Positions 1-7,376 of a DNA stretch of 52,394 bases are shown here, in pieces. The translations under genes and the position numbers were made by a program. The DNA is from Planctomycetaceae bacterium. Lineage in GTDB: Bacteria; Planctomycetota; Phycisphaerae; Phycisphaerales; SM1A02. Where the stretch lies: contig CANLHK010000016.1 of the NCBI GenBank assembly GCA_947490615.1, positions 1 to 52,394 of the forward strand, given 5' to 3'. Within the stretch, counting starts at the first letter, position 1, and each line of letters opens with the position of its first letter. The notes below the pieces were generated by a model, which did no database searches, had not been told where the DNA came from, and saw only the letters and a program-made list of their open reading frames with translations.

Positions 1-1680
1 GTACGCGTTGGTGAGCGTCACGGAGTGGACGGGTTGTTCCTGTCCGTAGCAGCCGTAACTGTCCGAACCCATGATGCAGCCCATCTGGAAAATGCCTGGC
101 GGAACCAGCAGCATTTCGATGCCCGTTCCATTGTCGCGCACCCGCCACGGATAGCCCGTTGCGATGATCGCGCTGCGCAGTGATGCGCTCGTCACCACCG
201 TCGGGTCGGGGAAGTAGGTCAGCACCGTCGCCCACGACGGCACATTGCAATGCCCCCCCGCATACGGCGTCGGACCCCAGTTCGACAGCAGGATCGCGAG
301 ATCCGCGCCTGCGACGAGCCCATCGCCCGACAAGTCCGCGAGCGGATCGTTCGAACCCCAAATGCTCAAGAGGTAAGCGAGATCCTTGCCTCCGACATCG
401 CCACTGAGTCCGAAGTCGCCCAACCGATACTCGCAGGAGTCGGGCGTGCAATTGGCGTTGTCGTCGACGACGCCCTGCAGGAACACATCGCACCGATCCA
501 AGACACCGTTGCCGTCGCAGTCGTGGTCAAGCCCACTCGCGATGTCGCAGGTGTCAGGGATGCCGTTGGTGTTGCAGTCAGGCACTGTGCCCTGCGCGAG
601 CTCGTAGTCGTCGGGCAGACCGTTGCCGTTGCAGTCTTCACAACTGTCGGGCGTGCCGTCGCTGTCAATGTCGTTCGAGTAGCCCGTGGCGATATCGCAG
701 GAATCGGGAATCGCGTTGGCGTTGCAATCGGCAGCCGCGCCATTGGACAGATCGCAGGAGTCGGGCACTCCGTTGGCGTTGCAATCGTTTGCCGTACCCG
801 TGGCGATGTCGCACGAATCAAAGGTGCCGTTGTTGTTGCAATCGGGCGCGCCGTTGGCGATGTCGCAGCTATCAGGAATCTGGTTGAGATCGCAGTCGGC
901 GCTGCTGCCCGTGGCGATGTCGTAGGTGTCGGGCAGGCCGTTCCCGTTACAGTCAGGCTGGCAGGAGTCAGGCACGCCGTTCTGGTCGGCGTCGGTCGAG
1001 GTTCCCGCAGCGATGTCGCACGAATCAGGAATGCCGTTCGCGTTGCAATCCTGCGCGGAACCTGTGGCGATGTCGCAGGAATCGATCGTGCCGTTGTCGT
1101 TGCAATCAGGCGACACCGTGAGGGTCGCCGTCACTTCACTCGACGCGCTTGCACACTGCGCGGCACTCACCAGTGCGTTGCCAACAATCGTGACCGTCAT
1201 GTTTCCGCCCGCGCTCGCCGCCACCAGCGTGTTCCACTGCTTGGGTTGAATGACGAACACCGCGGAGTCGGGCGTCGCTGGGCAATCACTCGCGCCCGTC
1301 TGAAAGAGCGTCGTCGTGATCGTGGTGCCCGCAAGTTGCAGGGTCGCGTACTCCGTCAGGAGATTGAAGTCGCCCACGGCGCGCACCGTGATGACCACAG
1401 GCCAGAGGCTTTGCTCGACCGCACTCAGCGTGCCCGAGGTCGTCACGCCGGAACCAATCGCGCCCATGTTGCCCGTCGTGCGAGTGACGGAAGTCTCACA
1501 GGCGTCACCAACGCCGTCGCCGTCACAATCCGATTGCGTGGGGTTGGCGACCAACGGACAGTTGTCCGAGCCGTCAGGGAAACCGTCGCCGTCGGCGTCC
1601 TGCGCCCATGCAGAGCCCGTCAAGACCATCGACAGGGAGAGCGCGAACCCGAACACCGACAGAGCCAATCGCTTCGTCAT
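1..1680 (-). CDS. Exported calcium-repeat protein with dockerin-like segment and FGE-type domain (3' end outside window)
   Basis: Reading on the minus strand from ATG at 1680, the frame is open to the window edge, so about 560 N-terminal residues are visible. Residues 1-26 form a signal peptide (MTKRLALS..., ending ...GSAWAQ), followed by a DxDxDG-type thrombospondin-3-like stretch. Residues ~190-416 are some ten repeats of the pattern [14 protein letters not shown]. Residues ~420-463 are a dockerin-like duplicate ([12 protein letters not shown] / [14 protein letters not shown]), common in Phycisphaerae exported proteins. From residue ~510 an FGE-sulfatase (SUMF1-like) domain begins ([14 protein letters not shown]). 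Seen: these motifs. Known: the FGE fold oxidises cysteine in sulfatases, but many bacterial members have other or unknown roles. Inference: an extracellular protein. The large plus-strand frames here are shadows of this gene. Confidence 0.85.
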   Translation of the reverse strand, partial: MTKRLALSVFGFALSLSMVLTGSAWAQDADGDGFPDGSDNCPLVANPTQSDCDGDGVGDACETSVTRTTGNMGAIGSGVTTSGTLSAVEQSLWPVVITVRAVGDFNLLTEYATLQLAGTTITTTLFQTGASDCPATPDSAVFVIQPKQWNTLVAASAGGNMTVTIVGNALVSAAQCASASSEVTATLTVSPDCNDNGTIDSCDIATGSAQDCNANGIPDSCDIAAGTSTDADQNGVPDSCQPDCNGNGLPDTYDIATGSSADCDLNQIPDSCDIANGAPDCNNNGTFDSCDIATGTANDCNANGVPDSCDLSNGAAADCNANAIPDSCDIATGYSNDIDSDGTPDSCEDCNGNGLPDDYELAQGTVPDCNTNGIPDTCDIASGLDHDCDGNGVLDRCDVFLQGVVDDNANCTPDSCEYRLGDFGLSGDVGGKDLAYLLSIWGSNDPLADLSGDGLVAGADLAILLSNWGPTPYAGGHCNVPSWATVLTYFPDPTVVTSASLRSAIIATGYPWRVRDNGTGIEMLLVPPGIFQMGCIMGSDSYGCYGQEQPVHSVTLTNAY

Positions 1681-1827
1681 GGGACACATCCATTCTCAGG
1701 AACCAAGTTGTCGCCCGCAGAGCGCAGGCAGTGGAAAGGCTACCAAGGCGACGCGTGGGAACCCAGCGGATAGGTGCGGGGTAAACTCCTGGGAAATCGG
1801 CAGCTGCGAGGGGATTCCCTTTGAACT

Positions 1828-1850
1828 GTTGTATTCTCTAAGCCTACAAC
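1828..1850 (+). promoter_or_regulatory. Inverted repeat abutting the start codon (possible operator)
   Basis: GTTGTA (1828-1833) and TACAAC (1845-1850) form a perfect inverted repeat with an 11-nt spacer, ending directly before the ATG at 1851. A TATTCT hexamer (1832-1837) lies inside it and there is no Shine-Dalgarno sequence, so transcript start and operator would coincide. Autoregulation by the winged-helix product encoded next is an inference. Confidence 0.4.
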
Positions 1851-2462
1851 ATGCGAGGGCCCCCGCTCACCGCCATCCAACTCCGCCGCGCGCTAACCGC
1901 GCTGGCTGCACGACTTCCGCAGGAGACCTCTGCCGAGATGACGCTGATCGGCGGTGGTGCGGGGATGCTGTCGGGGCTGCTGCCTGAAGGGCGGCACACC
2001 GTCGATGTGGATGTCATGGAGGTCACTCCGCCAGAGATCTTCGACCTCTGCTGCTACCACGCGCCGAGCATCGCCGAAGAGTGCGCGATCAGTCCGCAGT
2101 GGTTTGATGCGACACCGCACACGATCCGACACACGATGCTCGACGGCTGGCGCGAGCGGACGGTGCCCGTTGGGCAGTTCGGGCCGCTCGCGGTGCGAGC
2201 AGTCGCGCGGATCGACCTCATTTCGCTGAAGCTCATCGCGGGCCGCGAGCGAGACCTCACCGATCTCGCCTCGCTCTGTGTCACCGCGCAAGAGGCGCGC
2301 TTCGTCGCCGAGTCACTTCCGCAGATTCTCGCACGCGGCGTGAACCCTGACTCCGTCGAAGCCGCCATCGCGCTGGCGCGGTCCTACACGAGTCAAGGCG
2401 AGAACCGACATGGCGAAAGCCGACATGGCGAAAGCCGACATGGCGAAAGCCGACATGGCTGA
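1851..2462 (+). CDS. Nucleotidyltransferase-fold protein (DUF6036/AbiEii-like)
   Basis: A 203-residue protein. Residues ~33-55 carry the nucleotidyltransferase signature GGGAGMLSG...R.TVDVDVM, that is a GG loop followed by the D-x-D metal-binding pair. Residues ~115-135 (DLISLKLIAGRERDLTDL) match the K...R...D helix seen in AbiEii/DUF6036-type nucleotidyltransferases. These families include toxin halves of toxin-antitoxin and abortive-infection systems, but also uncharacterised members. The C terminus is four copies of the pentapeptide (N/S)RHGE, encoded by a 15-bp tandem repeat that also encodes the start of the next gene in another frame. An inverted repeat sits at its start codon. Function is not proven; a toxin or nucleotide-transfer enzyme regulated by its partner is the leading idea. 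Confidence 0.7.
   Translation: MRGPPLTAIQLRRALTALAARLPQETSAEMTLIGGGAGMLSGLLPEGRHTVDVDVMEVTPPEIFDLCCYHAPSIAEECAISPQWFDATPHTIRHTMLDGWRERTVPVGQFGPLAVRAVARIDLISLKLIAGRERDLTDLASLCVTAQEARFVAESLPQILARGVNPDSVEAAIALARSYTSQGENRHGESRHGESRHGESRHG
2406..2459 (+). repeat. 15-bp tandem repeat at a gene overlap
   Basis: Three full and one partial copy of CGACATGGCGAAAGC lie head to tail. In frame 1 they encode the (S)RHGE repeats ending the nucleotidyltransferase gene. In frame 2 they encode MAKAD repeats opening the next gene, and they supply four successive in-frame ATG codons at 2410, 2425, 2440 and 2455. The last ATG overlaps the upstream stop codon (TGA 2460-2462) closely. Confidence 0.9.
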
Positions 2463-3201
2463 TCCCGCCATCGAAACCGCTCTCGACGCGATCGTCGCCG
2501 ACTGGCGCAATGTCGGCGTTCTCTACGGTGGACCCGACCCGCGCGGCAAGAGGGCGCGACCCGTCGATCTTGAGCGAGTGTTGCTCGAAACGACGCGGCT
2601 GATGGCGCATATGCCGCGGCTCTTCAACACCACGGCAAGCTGGCTCTCGACCTTTGGCGACCTTGTCGCGAAGCATCGCTTTCGGCGGCTCGTGGCCGAT
2701 GATCTCGCCGCCGAACTCCAGCCTGCGCTCGGCGCACTGCTCGACACCGCGCAGGAGACGCAGAAACCCAAGGAGTTCGCGTCGATCGTCGCGCACCTTC
2801 GCCCTGCCGAAAAGCCAGAATCGATCTTCGCCGTGATGCGCGGTAACGAGGTCCTCACCACTCACGCCAAGCAGCGAACTGGCGCGATCGGAAAGCGCTG
2901 GCGGGTCTACCTGATCGACGAACCCCTCCGCCCCAAAGTCCTCCGCCCCGCCTCCTGGATCATGAAGCGCCACCCTGACTTCGTGCTGCGCGCGGACTTC
3001 AAGGGTGACTTGCGCGCCTCGGTCATGGCGTCTCTGGCCTTTGACGAAGGTGCGGGCGACAGCGAACTCGCCCTCGCCCGCGCGGCTGGCGGAAGTCGCG
3101 CACAAGTGCGCAAGGCGCTCGATCATCTTGAGATGACTGGTCGCGTGCGCCGTGATCGCGCCAAGACGGGATCGCGGCTGACGCTGGTGAAGTTTGCGTG
3201 A
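2410..3201 (+). CDS. Winged-helix-ending protein paired with the nucleotidyltransferase
   Basis: A 263-residue protein. The N terminus is MAKAD repeated three times, then a helical middle of unknown family. The C-terminal ~70 residues (SELALARAAGGSRAQVRKALDHLEMTGRVRRD) read as a winged helix-turn-helix. I chose ATG 2410 because AAGGCGAG (2395-2402) is a plausible ribosome-binding site 7 nt before it. ATG 2455 is a real alternative that would remove the repeat. The gene overlaps the upstream gene by 53 bp, so coupled translation is likely. By analogy with AbiE-type pairs it could be the regulator or antitoxin partner, although the gene order (nucleotidyltransferase first) is reversed relative to abiEi-abiEii. 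No family name is certain. Confidence 0.65.
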   Translation: MAKADMAKADMAKADMADPAIETALDAIVADWRNVGVLYGGPDPRGKRARPVDLERVLLETTRLMAHMPRLFNTTASWLSTFGDLVAKHRFRRLVADDLAAELQPALGALLDTAQETQKPKEFASIVAHLRPAEKPESIFAVMRGNEVLTTHAKQRTGAIGKRWRVYLIDEPLRPKVLRPASWIMKRHPDFVLRADFKGDLRASVMASLAFDEGAGDSELALARAAGGSRAQVRKALDHLEMTGRVRRDRAKTGSRLTLVKFA

Positions 3202-3236
3202 CTTCGGCGCAACGGTCGCGGACAGTTCAGCTGGGC

Positions 3237-3250
3237 GCGAAGTACTTCGC
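3237..3250. promoter_or_regulatory. Perfect 14-bp palindrome, likely ArsR operator
   Basis: GCGAAGTACTTCGC is a perfect palindrome 9 bp upstream of the -35 element of the arsR promoter. ArsR-family repressors bind such dyads at their own promoters. The assignment rests on position and symmetry. Confidence 0.5.
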
Positions 3251-3259
3251 CCCTCGAGC

Positions 3260-3288
3260 TTGACCTCGATCGGTCCCCTGCCTACATT
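3260..3288 (+). promoter_or_regulatory. Sigma70-type promoter of arsR-arsM
   Basis: TTGACC (3260-3265), a 17-bp spacer and TACATT (3283-3288). The start codon follows the -10 by only 6 nt, so the transcript is predicted to begin at or next to the ATG (leaderless). Confidence 0.65.
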
Positions 3289-3294
3289 TGCACC

Positions 3295-3678
3295 ATGACG
3301 CAAGTACGCAAGCGACGCCCTTCCTCTCCCAAGCAAGCCGCGAAGTGCTGCGGGCCGCTCGACAGCCTGCTCGATCCCGTGTTGTTCAAGGCGTTCTCCG
3401 ATCCGACTCGCGTGTCCCTCATCGGCTGCCTGGCCAAGTGCGGTCGGGAGTGCTCGGTCGGCGAGGTCGCGGAGTGTTGTTCCGTGGACTTCTCCGTCGT
3501 CTCTCGGCACCTCGCCCTGCTGGCCCGCTCAGGCGTGCTGAAGGCGACCAAGGAAGGTCGGACCGTCTTCTACAGCGTTCGCTATGCCGAACTTTCCCGC
3601 TCGTTCCGATCGCTCGCGGATGCGTTGGATGAGTGCTGCCCAACGACCAGCGCCAGGCGCAAAGTCCTCTGCTGCTAG
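3295..3678 (+). CDS. arsR: ArsR-family metalloregulatory repressor
   Basis: A 127-residue winged-helix regulator. LFKAFSDPTRVSLIGCL (residues ~24-40) is the ArsR family opening. The recognition region is VGEVAECCSVDFSVVSRHLALL, followed by the beta wing GVLKATKEGRTVFYSV. Cysteines occur as pairs and singles at the N terminus (KCCG), in the CxxxC / CSVGEVAECC segment next to the recognition helix, and at the C terminus (ECC, ending LCC). These are suitable thiol ligands for As(III)/Sb(III), though the exact sensor set cannot be fixed from sequence. It lies 85 bp before an arsenite methyltransferase gene in the same direction, so it presumably represses that gene and itself through the palindrome upstream. 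Confidence 0.88.
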   Translation: MTQVRKRRPSSPKQAAKCCGPLDSLLDPVLFKAFSDPTRVSLIGCLAKCGRECSVGEVAECCSVDFSVVSRHLALLARSGVLKATKEGRTVFYSVRYAELSRSFRSLADALDECCPTTSARRKVLCC

Positions 3679-3763
3679 GGGCGTGATGCCGTTGCGCAGT
3701 TTGTCGAGTTCCTGTTCCTCACGCCGTCCCAATGCCCAAACGGGACAACTGGAGATTCCACCA

Positions 3764-4669
3764 ATGACCCTTCCTCGTTGCTGTGATGATTCGTGCTGTC
3801 CGCCCCCGACCAACGACCTCGCCACCGACACCGCTGCCGACGCTGACGCCGTGCGCGTCAAAGTCCGCGAGGGCTACGCGAAGATCGCGCAAGGCGGACT
3901 GTGTGGTCCAAGCGCCTCGGGCGGCGGCTGCTGTGGCGCGACCGCGTTTACTCCCGATCAACTCGCCGAGGCCATCGGGTACAGCGGCGACGAACTCGCT
4001 CGGACACCCGAAGGCGCCAACATGGGACTCTCCTGCGGCAATCCGACAGCGATCGCTTCGCTGCGCGCTGGCGAGGTCGTGCTCGACTTGGGCTCGGGTG
4101 GCGGGTTTGACTGCTTCATCGCTGGGCCGAAAGTCGGTGCGACTGGGCGCGTGATTGGAGTGGACATGACGCCCGACATGCTCACCAAAGCTCGCCGCAA
4201 TGTCGCTTCGTATCGCACGCAGACTGGCCTAGACAATGTGGAGTTTCGGCTGGGTGAGATCGAAGCCCTGCCCGTTGCCGACAGGAGCGTCGATGTGGTG
4301 ATTTCAAACTGTGTGCTCAACCTCTCGCCCGACAAGGCCCGCGTCTGGCAAGAGATCGCCCGCGTTCTGAAGCCAGGTGGACGCGTCGCCCTGTCCGACT
4401 TGGCGCTCGTGCGAGCGCTCCCTGAGTCCGTCAGAGGCGATGTCGAAGCCCTGATCGGTTGCGTTGCAGGAGCTGTGCTCGTGGAAGAGACGCGCGCTAT
4501 GGCCAGCGCGGCGGGCCTTTCTGACATCGTGCTGAGTGCGAAGCCAGAGTACATCGACGCCATGACCAACTGGGAAGACCCGCTCTACAAGGACATCGTC
4601 GCCAACCTCCCCGCTGGTTCCAAGCCGAGCGACTACATCACGAGCCTCGATGTGTCTGCCCGCCGGTGA
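3764..4669 (+). CDS. arsM: Arsenite S-adenosylmethionine methyltransferase
   Basis: A 301-residue enzyme that methylates As(III) using SAM. Motif I is VVLDLGSGGGFDCFIA; ISNCVLNLSPDK and VLKPGGRVALSDL are typical ArsM/UbiE-type methyltransferase blocks. The ArsM cysteines are visible in GGLCG...GGGCCG near residues 45-60, in MGLSCGNP (~residue 88) and in LIGCVAGA (~residue 230). An extra CC-x-x-x-CC cluster occupies the first 13 residues. I chose ATG 3764 because GGAG lies 8-9 nt before it; a longer in-frame extension to 3584 overlaps arsR and has no family similarity. It forms an arsR-arsM operon for arsenic detoxification. Confidence 0.92.
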   Translation: MTLPRCCDDSCCPPPTNDLATDTAADADAVRVKVREGYAKIAQGGLCGPSASGGGCCGATAFTPDQLAEAIGYSGDELARTPEGANMGLSCGNPTAIASLRAGEVVLDLGSGGGFDCFIAGPKVGATGRVIGVDMTPDMLTKARRNVASYRTQTGLDNVEFRLGEIEALPVADRSVDVVISNCVLNLSPDKARVWQEIARVLKPGGRVALSDLALVRALPESVRGDVEALIGCVAGAVLVEETRAMASAAGLSDIVLSAKPEYIDAMTNWEDPLYKDIVANLPAGSKPSDYITSLDVSARR

Positions 4670-4729
4670 CCAAGGTGTCACGCGATGCGGCGTGATGACT
4701 CGCACGCTCAAGCGCTGTATCGTCCGCCG

Positions 4730-5266
4730 ATGCCCGCACCCCTCATCGTGATCTGTGGCCCGATGTTCGCGGGGAAGACCACCGAACTCCAGCGGCGCGT
4801 GCAATCGGCCCGTGCCGCGGGTGAGCGCGTCGTGGTGGTCAAGCCTGCGCGCGATGACCGCTACGGGAACGACGAGATCGTCACGCACACAGGCGTTCGA
4901 CTTCCTGCACGCAGCGTCGCGACACTCCAAGAGATCGCCGCAGAGAAAGCGGAACTCGTCGCCATCGACGAGATCCACTTCTTCGCCAGTGAGGCCGTCG
5001 CACCCATCGACGCGCTGCGCGAACGCGGCGTGCGCGTCGTGGTGGCGGGTTGCGACCTCGACCACTTCGGCGAGGTGTTCACACCGTTTGACGCGCTGAT
5101 TCCGCAGGCGACCGAACTCGTGCGCATCGCTGGATCCTGCGCCCGTTGTGGCGCGCCAAGCACGCACAGTGAGCGCCTCATCCCCACGACGCAGCGGATC
5201 ATCGTCGGCGGCGCGAAGGAGTTCATCGCCACCTGCGCCCTGTGCTTCAAGCCAAGCCGTCGTTGA
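4730..5266 (+). CDS. tdk: Thymidine kinase (type II)
   Basis: A 178-residue cytosolic enzyme phosphorylating thymidine to dTMP with ATP. The P-loop is ICGPMFAGKTTEL near the N terminus. AIDEIHFF (residues ~82-89) is the DEAQFF-type magnesium motif. The four zinc cysteines appear as CARC and CALC in the last third. The length fits the family. ATG 4730 is preferred over ATG 4685 because the P-loop then sits in the usual place and a TATCGT hexamer (4718-4723) lies 6 nt before it, consistent with a leaderless start. The 3' end overlaps the convergent uridine-kinase-like gene by 20 bp. With that gene and nupC it makes a nucleoside-salvage group. Confidence 0.93.
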   Translation: MPAPLIVICGPMFAGKTTELQRRVQSARAAGERVVVVKPARDDRYGNDEIVTHTGVRLPARSVATLQEIAAEKAELVAIDEIHFFASEAVAPIDALRERGVRVVVAGCDLDHFGEVFTPFDALIPQATELVRIAGSCARCGAPSTHSERLIPTTQRIIVGGAKEFIATCALCFKPSRR

Positions 5267-5849
5267 TCACCACAAACTGCGCAGCCTCTCGATACACAGC
5301 CGCGTGGCGCGCGAAAGTCGGCTCGGCAACCGTGTGAAAGAAGTGCTCGAGGTACTCAATCGTCCACGGTCGCTCGCCTACGCGTTCGCGCTCGACGGCG
5401 CGCGCCCAACGCACCTGTTGCGGTGCCTCGACAAAGACCGTGACATCGACACAGGCGCGCGGCAGTTCGTGCAAGGCATGCAACCCCTCCACGACGATCA
5501 GTGTGCTCGGCACCAGCTCGCGCTCGCCCACACGCGCGTGGGCCTCAAACGACCACTGCGGAATGCGCGTGGTGCGGCCCGCGCGCAGTTGTGCCAGATC
5601 CTTGGCAAGACGCGCGAGATCACTCGATTCAGGCAGGTCGCGCAGCGCCTCCGCGGTCGTGTCGTAATCGGGCAGGTAGTGATCGGTCCCCACCACACAT
5701 TCCGAAAGGGCGCGCGCGAGCGTCGATTTGCCTGAAGCGACCGCGCCCGTCACGCCAATCACAGCGCGCGGACCCACCGCCAACGCCGCAGCACGAATCG
5801 GTTCGAGCGCCGCGCGCATCGAGAGGACAATCGGTCGCGCGCGCTCCAT
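5247..5849 (-). CDS. Uridine kinase-like P-loop kinase
   Basis: A 200-residue protein of the phosphoribulokinase/uridine kinase superfamily. The Walker A motif is IGVTGAVASGKSTLA (residues ~32-46), then VVGTDHYLPDYD (substrate/metal region), VVEGLHAL (Walker B-like) and DVTVFVEAP. Likely reaction: ATP-dependent phosphorylation of uridine/cytidine or another nucleoside or pantothenate-like substrate; the substrate is inferred from the neighbours tdk and nupC. ATG 5849 is chosen because TATCTT lies 7 nt before it on this strand, and an upstream in-frame extension to 5990 would overlap nupC. It is divergent from nupC and convergent with tdk. Confidence 0.75.
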   Translation of the reverse strand: MERARPIVLSMRAALEPIRAAALAVGPRAVIGVTGAVASGKSTLARALSECVVGTDHYLPDYDTTAEALRDLPESSDLARLAKDLAQLRAGRTTRIPQWSFEAHARVGERELVPSTLIVVEGLHALHELPRACVDVTVFVEAPQQVRWARAVERERVGERPWTIEYLEHFFHTVAEPTFARHAAVYREAAQFVVINDGLA

Positions 5850-5901
5850 GGTGCGCAAGATACGGCCCGTCGAGAGGACGCGTGACAAGTATCCTGCGGC
5901 G

Positions 5902-7191
5902 ATGAACCCGACTGGACTTCTCGGTGTCGTCGCCATCCTTGGTCTGGGCGTGCTGCTCTCCACCAATCGCCGCGCCATCAATGTGCGCACGATCGTCGCG
6001 GGCGTGCTGATGCAGTTTGCGCTCGCCCTGCTCTTTCTGAAGTTCCCGCCTGTCGTCGCGCTCTTTCACCTGCTCGCCACACTCGTCACCAAGGTCATCT
6101 CCTTTGCCGACGAAGGCACGCGCTTCATCTTCGGTAACGCCGCCAACGCGGGTGGCGCGTGGGGATTCATCTTCGCGATCAAGGTGCTCCCGATCATCAT
6201 CTTCTTTGCAGCGTTGATGTCGGTGCTCTACCACCTCGGCGTGATGCAACGGCTGATCGCGATCTTTGCGGTGGCGTTTCGCTCGCTCTTAGGCATCACG
6301 GGTGTCGAAGCGATGTCGACGGCCGCCAACATCTTTGTCGGGCAGACCGAAGCGCCGCTGACCGTCAAGCCGTTCATCGCGCGCATGACGCGCTCGCAAC
6401 TCATGTGCGTCATGGTGGGCGGCTTTGCGACGATCGCTGGAAGCGTCATGGGCGCGTACATCGTGATGATCGGCGGCGACGACGAAGCGCGACGCATCGA
6501 AGTCGCCAAGCACTTCATGACTGCGAGCGTGATGGCCGCCGCGGCGGCGGTGGTGATGGCCAAGATCATGCTGCCCGAGACGGAAACTCCCGTCGATGAG
6601 TCGGTGTCGGCGCTGCGCGAAGTGGATCAGAGCGCGACCAATGTGATGGACGCCGCCGCGCTCGGCACCGCCGATGGCCTGCGACTCGCGCTCAATGTCG
6701 CTGCGATGCTCGTGGCGTTTGTCTCGATCCTTGCACTCTTGAATTGGCCGCTCGAAGCCCTCAGCATGGTCGAGACCGATTGGCTCCCGATCGCTTCGTG
6801 GCGCGCAGAACTGGGCATTCCGATCCTGAGCTTCCAGAACATCCTCGGCGCGCTGCTGCAACCGATGGCCTGGCTCATGGGCGCCAGCGGCGACGCGCAT
6901 CAACTCGGAAGCCTCATGGGCGAGTCGATCATCGCAACGGAGTTTGTGGCGTATCTCGACCTCGCGCGCATGTCTGCTGCAGGCGAGATCTCGCCACACG
7001 GCGCGACCATCGCCATTTACGCGCTGTGCGGCTTCGCGAATCTTCCCTCGATCGCCATTCAGATCGGCGGACTCAGCGCGATGGCGCCCGAGCGACGCAA
7101 GGATCTCGCACAGCTCGGACTTCGCGCAATGACCGCAGGCGCGTTGGCTTGCTGGATGACGGGTGCGATCGCGGGCGTGATTGTGGGGTGA
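5902..7191 (+). CDS. nupC: Concentrative nucleoside transporter (CNT/NupC family)
   Basis: A 429-residue inner-membrane protein importing nucleosides, by analogy with Na+ or H+ coupled CNT transporters. N-terminal membrane helices (LLGVVAILGLGVLLS, IVAGVLMQFALALLF) are followed by CNT hallmarks: the gate segment AMSTAANIFVGQTEAPLTVKPF, MCVMVGGFATIAGSVMGAYI, and FVAYLDL...YALCGFANLPSIAIQIGG in the C-terminal half. ATG 5902 follows a TATCCT hexamer by 6 nt. A longer frame from 5728 is antisense to the kinase gene and lacks similarity. It supplies substrates for the neighbouring tdk and uridine-kinase-like products. Confidence 0.92.
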   Translation: MNPTGLLGVVAILGLGVLLSTNRRAINVRTIVAGVLMQFALALLFLKFPPVVALFHLLATLVTKVISFADEGTRFIFGNAANAGGAWGFIFAIKVLPIIIFFAALMSVLYHLGVMQRLIAIFAVAFRSLLGITGVEAMSTAANIFVGQTEAPLTVKPFIARMTRSQLMCVMVGGFATIAGSVMGAYIVMIGGDDEARRIEVAKHFMTASVMAAAAAVVMAKIMLPETETPVDESVSALREVDQSATNVMDAAALGTADGLRLALNVAAMLVAFVSILALLNWPLEALSMVETDWLPIASWRAELGIPILSFQNILGALLQPMAWLMGASGDAHQLGSLMGESIIATEFVAYLDLARMSAAGEISPHGATIAIYALCGFANLPSIAIQIGGLSAMAPERRKDLAQLGLRAMTAGALACWMTGAIAGVIVG

Positions 7192-7244
7192 GCTTCACTC
7201 CGCTTTCACCGCATCGCCGAAGCTCGGCGCGCGCAACGCATCAC

Positions 7245-7376
7245 ACCTTCACCAACCGCGTCACGCGTCCAATCGGAACCCGTGGTTTCACCGCATCGGC
7301 GAAGCACTCGCCGATGCTCTGCGCGCGGAGCGAGCTCAGACCTTCACCAATCTCGTCACGCGTCCAATCGGAACCC
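7245..7376. repeat. Imperfect tandem duplication of a gene 3' end
   Basis: Positions 7245-7281 and 7340-7376 are 37-nt copies differing at two bases, spaced 95 bp. The second copy is the 3' end of the beta-propeller gene. The first copy would encode the same final residues (VPIGRVTRLVKV then stop) with synonymous differences. Between them lies a perfect 10-bp stem hairpin (7293-7317). A second shared stretch (TTTCACCGCATCG...) occurs at 7204 and 7286. Confidence 0.85.

Noticed and set aside
250-1773. A 507-residue plus-strand open frame
   Set aside because: It is antisense to the exported repeat protein; its translation is low-complexity and has no start signal or family features.
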